Shown one piece after another: positions 61,224 to 64,000 of a stretch of DNA of 64,000 nucleotides (positions within the stretch are counted from its first letter, which is position 1; each line of letters begins with the position of its first letter). The position numbers and the translations under genes were made by a program. The DNA comes from Lichenostomus cassidix (lineage: Eukaryota > Chordata > Aves > Passeriformes > Meliphagidae). The DNA lies in contig CM039180.1 in the NCBI GenBank assembly GCA_008360975.2, positions 11,499,122 to 11,563,121 of the forward strand. The letters are read 5' to 3'. The notes beneath the pieces were generated by a model. It made no database searches. It was not told where the DNA came from and saw only the letters and a list, made by a program, of their open reading frames with translations.

Positions 61224-64000
61224 GTTTGTAAACTCTGCATGTATATTATCTTTCTAATACACTTTGTTTCTCACAACTGTTAATACAGTATTTTCCAACT
61301 TTTTCTTACATGCTAGCTCACCTAATAGTTTTTACAGTATTTGACTTTTCTTTCATAACTGATTATCTAAGACATCAAAGCAGCTATGCATTCTACAAAT
61401 GCCTTTTAATATCCTAAATAATGAGTTTTGCATGTTACACTGCTGCTAGTGCATAGGTCTGCTATATATCCACTATTTCTGATGACAAAAATTTGTTTTC
61501 TGAATATGACTTTTCAGGTAGAAAATCTTAAACCTTTGAGTTTAAGCCATAATTTCCCTCTTTTTTATGGCACTTGGCTTATAAAAATATTAGCAATATG
61601 AAGGTGGAAGTTAGGTGCTGATCTCAAACAATATTTATGTGCAGCCTCTTGAAGAAAAAACAAACGTAAAATTGAACACATTTTGAAATGTGCTGTAAGG
61701 CAGTACTCATTTATTAAACCCTGTGGTTTTGCTGAATTTACACAAAGCACTTTGCTCTTCATTTCAAGCTAATTTCCTCATAGAATGAGATCCAACTGCA
61801 CAGATTGTTCAGATACATCTAATCTGTAATACAGTCCTGGCTCAGATATGATACCTGGAAAACAAAGGAAAATAAAAACATATTTTTTCTATTTTCCTAT
61901 TGATTTCTGTCATCACAGAAAACATATCAGTGTCCAGTTGCATTCAGCTCTGTCTGCTGCTGACTTTGCACAATGTAGGATATTTTCTGTGATTATAAGG
62001 ACAGTCTCACACATTGAGGTAGACAGATTAAACCCAGAGATGTTTTTCCAGCCTTTGAGCTTCAAGCAGCTCCTCCAGTGTGATGCTCACAGAATTCTTA
62101 CCCCCAGCACCCAGGCACTAAACTGGGCTTAAGTTATTAGTCTTTGGCGTGCAAATGCAGGTAATCTAATCATAGTATTTCCAGTTAGGGCTTATTTCCA
62201 ATTTGTGTCTATAAATAAGATTCTTTTGAACACAGACAAACCCCTATACTTTGTTGCTGCAGAGCTGGACACATCTAGAGGCTATTTGGAAATGTTCCCA
62301 TGTAGTTCAACTGGGCATGTCAACTTCAGAGACCTCCTATTCACAAAGTTCCAGCATCATATAGAGATGTTAATTCCACCATTTCTTGTATTCCTACCTT
62401 GCCTCTGTTTTGTTCTTCACTAAACATAGCTCAGAGAGGTTAGATATCTAGGCTGGCATTAGGGCAATTTTACATGTCCCAGTTGTCAGCTCAATGAACT
62501 GCAGTTCCAACTCGAGTTCTACATATTTATAAGCACAACTTTCTGGGCATCATCTTTATTTTTCCTCCTTTAGAAGAACATACACAGAAAATAAGTCTTT
62601 TTCCTGAAATAAGTAGAAATGTAAATACTCTGTAAATACAGCTAAAGTTAGTTTTGCCGAGTCACCCAGCTGTGGATGGTTCTCATTTATTTGGCAGGAA
62701 GTGGTGCAACAGAATTTTTTTCTCAGTATAATGTATCCAGAAAATCAAAAGCACTTTAGTTCCGGTCAACAACAAAACCAAAATATTTGATTGATAAAAA
62801 AGCAATGTAATGTCAAATGAAAATATGTTTGTTATTAAATGTTTCCATTTCAGGTGTTTTTAATGAACGAGTTTGGAGGGGAAGGATTTTCCTAAAGAGC
62901 CCATTTTGATGGGGCTTATCCCAACCAAAAATGTGACTGTGCTACCATTCACTAGAGCACTGAGCAAGGAGTCAAATTTTCTGATGCAGAACAGATAAAT
63001 TGACCCTTCTGGCATGCCTTAGGAGAGGCCCTACCATAACATCATAGTGCAGTCTCTTATAAGACCCCATTTCACCCAAAGGAATTGTTCCCATTTGTAT
63101 AAATGATCACTTCTGGAAGATGAGCAGCAGGCTTACTTGAACTTAGATATAGCACAGGAGAGATGCAGGTAGTTTGGAGGGTACATCCAGTTCAAGGAAT
63201 ACAGGCCTGGGTTTCCTTGCACCGTGGGTTGGGTAGCCCTTACTAGTAACCACTGCATTTATAGTTGCAAAAAAGAGATTAAAAATTGGGAGCTTACACT
63301 TTGGGTGTATTGTTTGAATATAGTTATATCCTTCAGAAATCTCCAGTTTGCAGTCTACTACAAACTGCATTTTTCTAGTTCTTTAACTCTATTAGAGTGT
63401 CTGAAGCTTTTACATTTGTCTAATAAATGGCTAAAGCATCTTGGCCTATGCTTTGAAGCCAGATGCTCCTATCTGTTCAGAGTACTGATCAGATAATCCA
63501 ATTCGTCCTATTTTAAGTGCTCATTTTATAAATCTCCAGAGCTGAGGTTGGGTGTTATTTGAAACTTGAACTACCCCATATAACATTCATCTGATGTGAG
63601 TACAAAAATCAATAGTCATTTTGGGAAAGTGCCCTTTCTGCCTGTGACCACCTTGGTGGAACTACAAACATTCATTCATATTCCTGCTGCATTTCCAATA
63701 CCACCTTCCTATTTCTAGCAATACCAACTTAATTTCAGGAGCCTGTGGTGTGTAAAAAAAAAAAATACTAACTAAATGAACCAATATACTGGTTAATAAA
63801 ATTGGTCTAAAACCATCAGGCAATTTGAATATGGACTCCCAAAGGTCCTAGAATGTTTTATTGCTATGGGTAAAAACTATTCAAGGGCAAAATTGAATAT
63901 TAAAACCTGCTTTACAAACATGTCCTTAGTATTTAATAAATATATAGCAGCTGGCAGAAAAGTATAACATCCTTCAATTAAATAACGGTGGATGTGCATG
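61224..64000 (+). other. MAGI2: downstream intron (or 3' region), end of window
   Basis: AT-rich sequence with a 12-A run near 63757. No further MAGI2 exon, no long-tail exon and no other gene was recognised. It is probably intron, because the last residues of the short tail and the whole long tail are missing. Confidence 0.7.

Noticed and set aside
61224..61282. Terminal coding extension of the tail exon by read-through
   Set aside because: Possible, but the remembered MAGI2 tail splices exactly at this point, so it is kept only as a note and not called as coding.

Overview
The window is vertebrate nuclear DNA: AT-rich, mostly intron, with short GT-AG exons on the + strand. The CR1-type LINE fragments, two of which run into the TTCTATGATT-like 3' end, point to a sauropsid. 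Low repeat density and one nested sequence that looks like a songbird solo LTR suggest a bird, probably a passerine. The host group is an inference from repeat types.

One gene explains all the secure coding sequence: MAGI2 (S-SCAM), a membrane-associated guanylate kinase with inverted domain order. It is a scaffold at synapses and at the podocyte slit diaphragm. Nine exons (10208-10299, 16162-16354, 19387-19635, 32231-32416, 36042-36216, 38639-38879, 40070-40213, 55456-55594, 61135-61223) join in a single frame with matching intron phases. They give about 500 codons of the C-terminal third of the protein. In order they encode the fourth PDZ domain (counting from 1), a Ser/Pro linker, the fifth PDZ, a Q/S/P repeat linker, a DYRQPP repeat linker, the sixth PDZ, and the start of one alternative C-terminal tail. 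All three PDZ domains keep the GFGF carboxylate-binding loop and a His at the start of helix B, so all look like class I binders. The N-terminal exons lie before the window and the stop codon after it.

Layout: 1-10207 is intron with microsatellites; 10-20 kb holds the PDZ4 exons and the first PDZ5 exon; 20-32 kb is a large intron with a CR1/LTR nest and an old LINE; 32-40 kb is exon-dense (PDZ5 end, both repeat linkers, start of PDZ6); 40-55 kb is a 15 kb intron with two old CR1/L3-like LINEs and small tandem repeats; 55-64 kb holds the end of PDZ6 and one tail exon.

The most interesting unexplained signal is in the intron at 16.4-19.4 kb. A CpG-rich patch contains an 87-nt segment (17307-17393) with an acceptor, a donor and the exact phase needed to insert 29 codons between PDZ4 and PDZ5. 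It also has an in-frame ATG in good context, so it could instead be an alternative first exon of a short isoform. I see no bacterial genes, CRISPR arrays, tRNA or rRNA genes, and no new enzymatic system.
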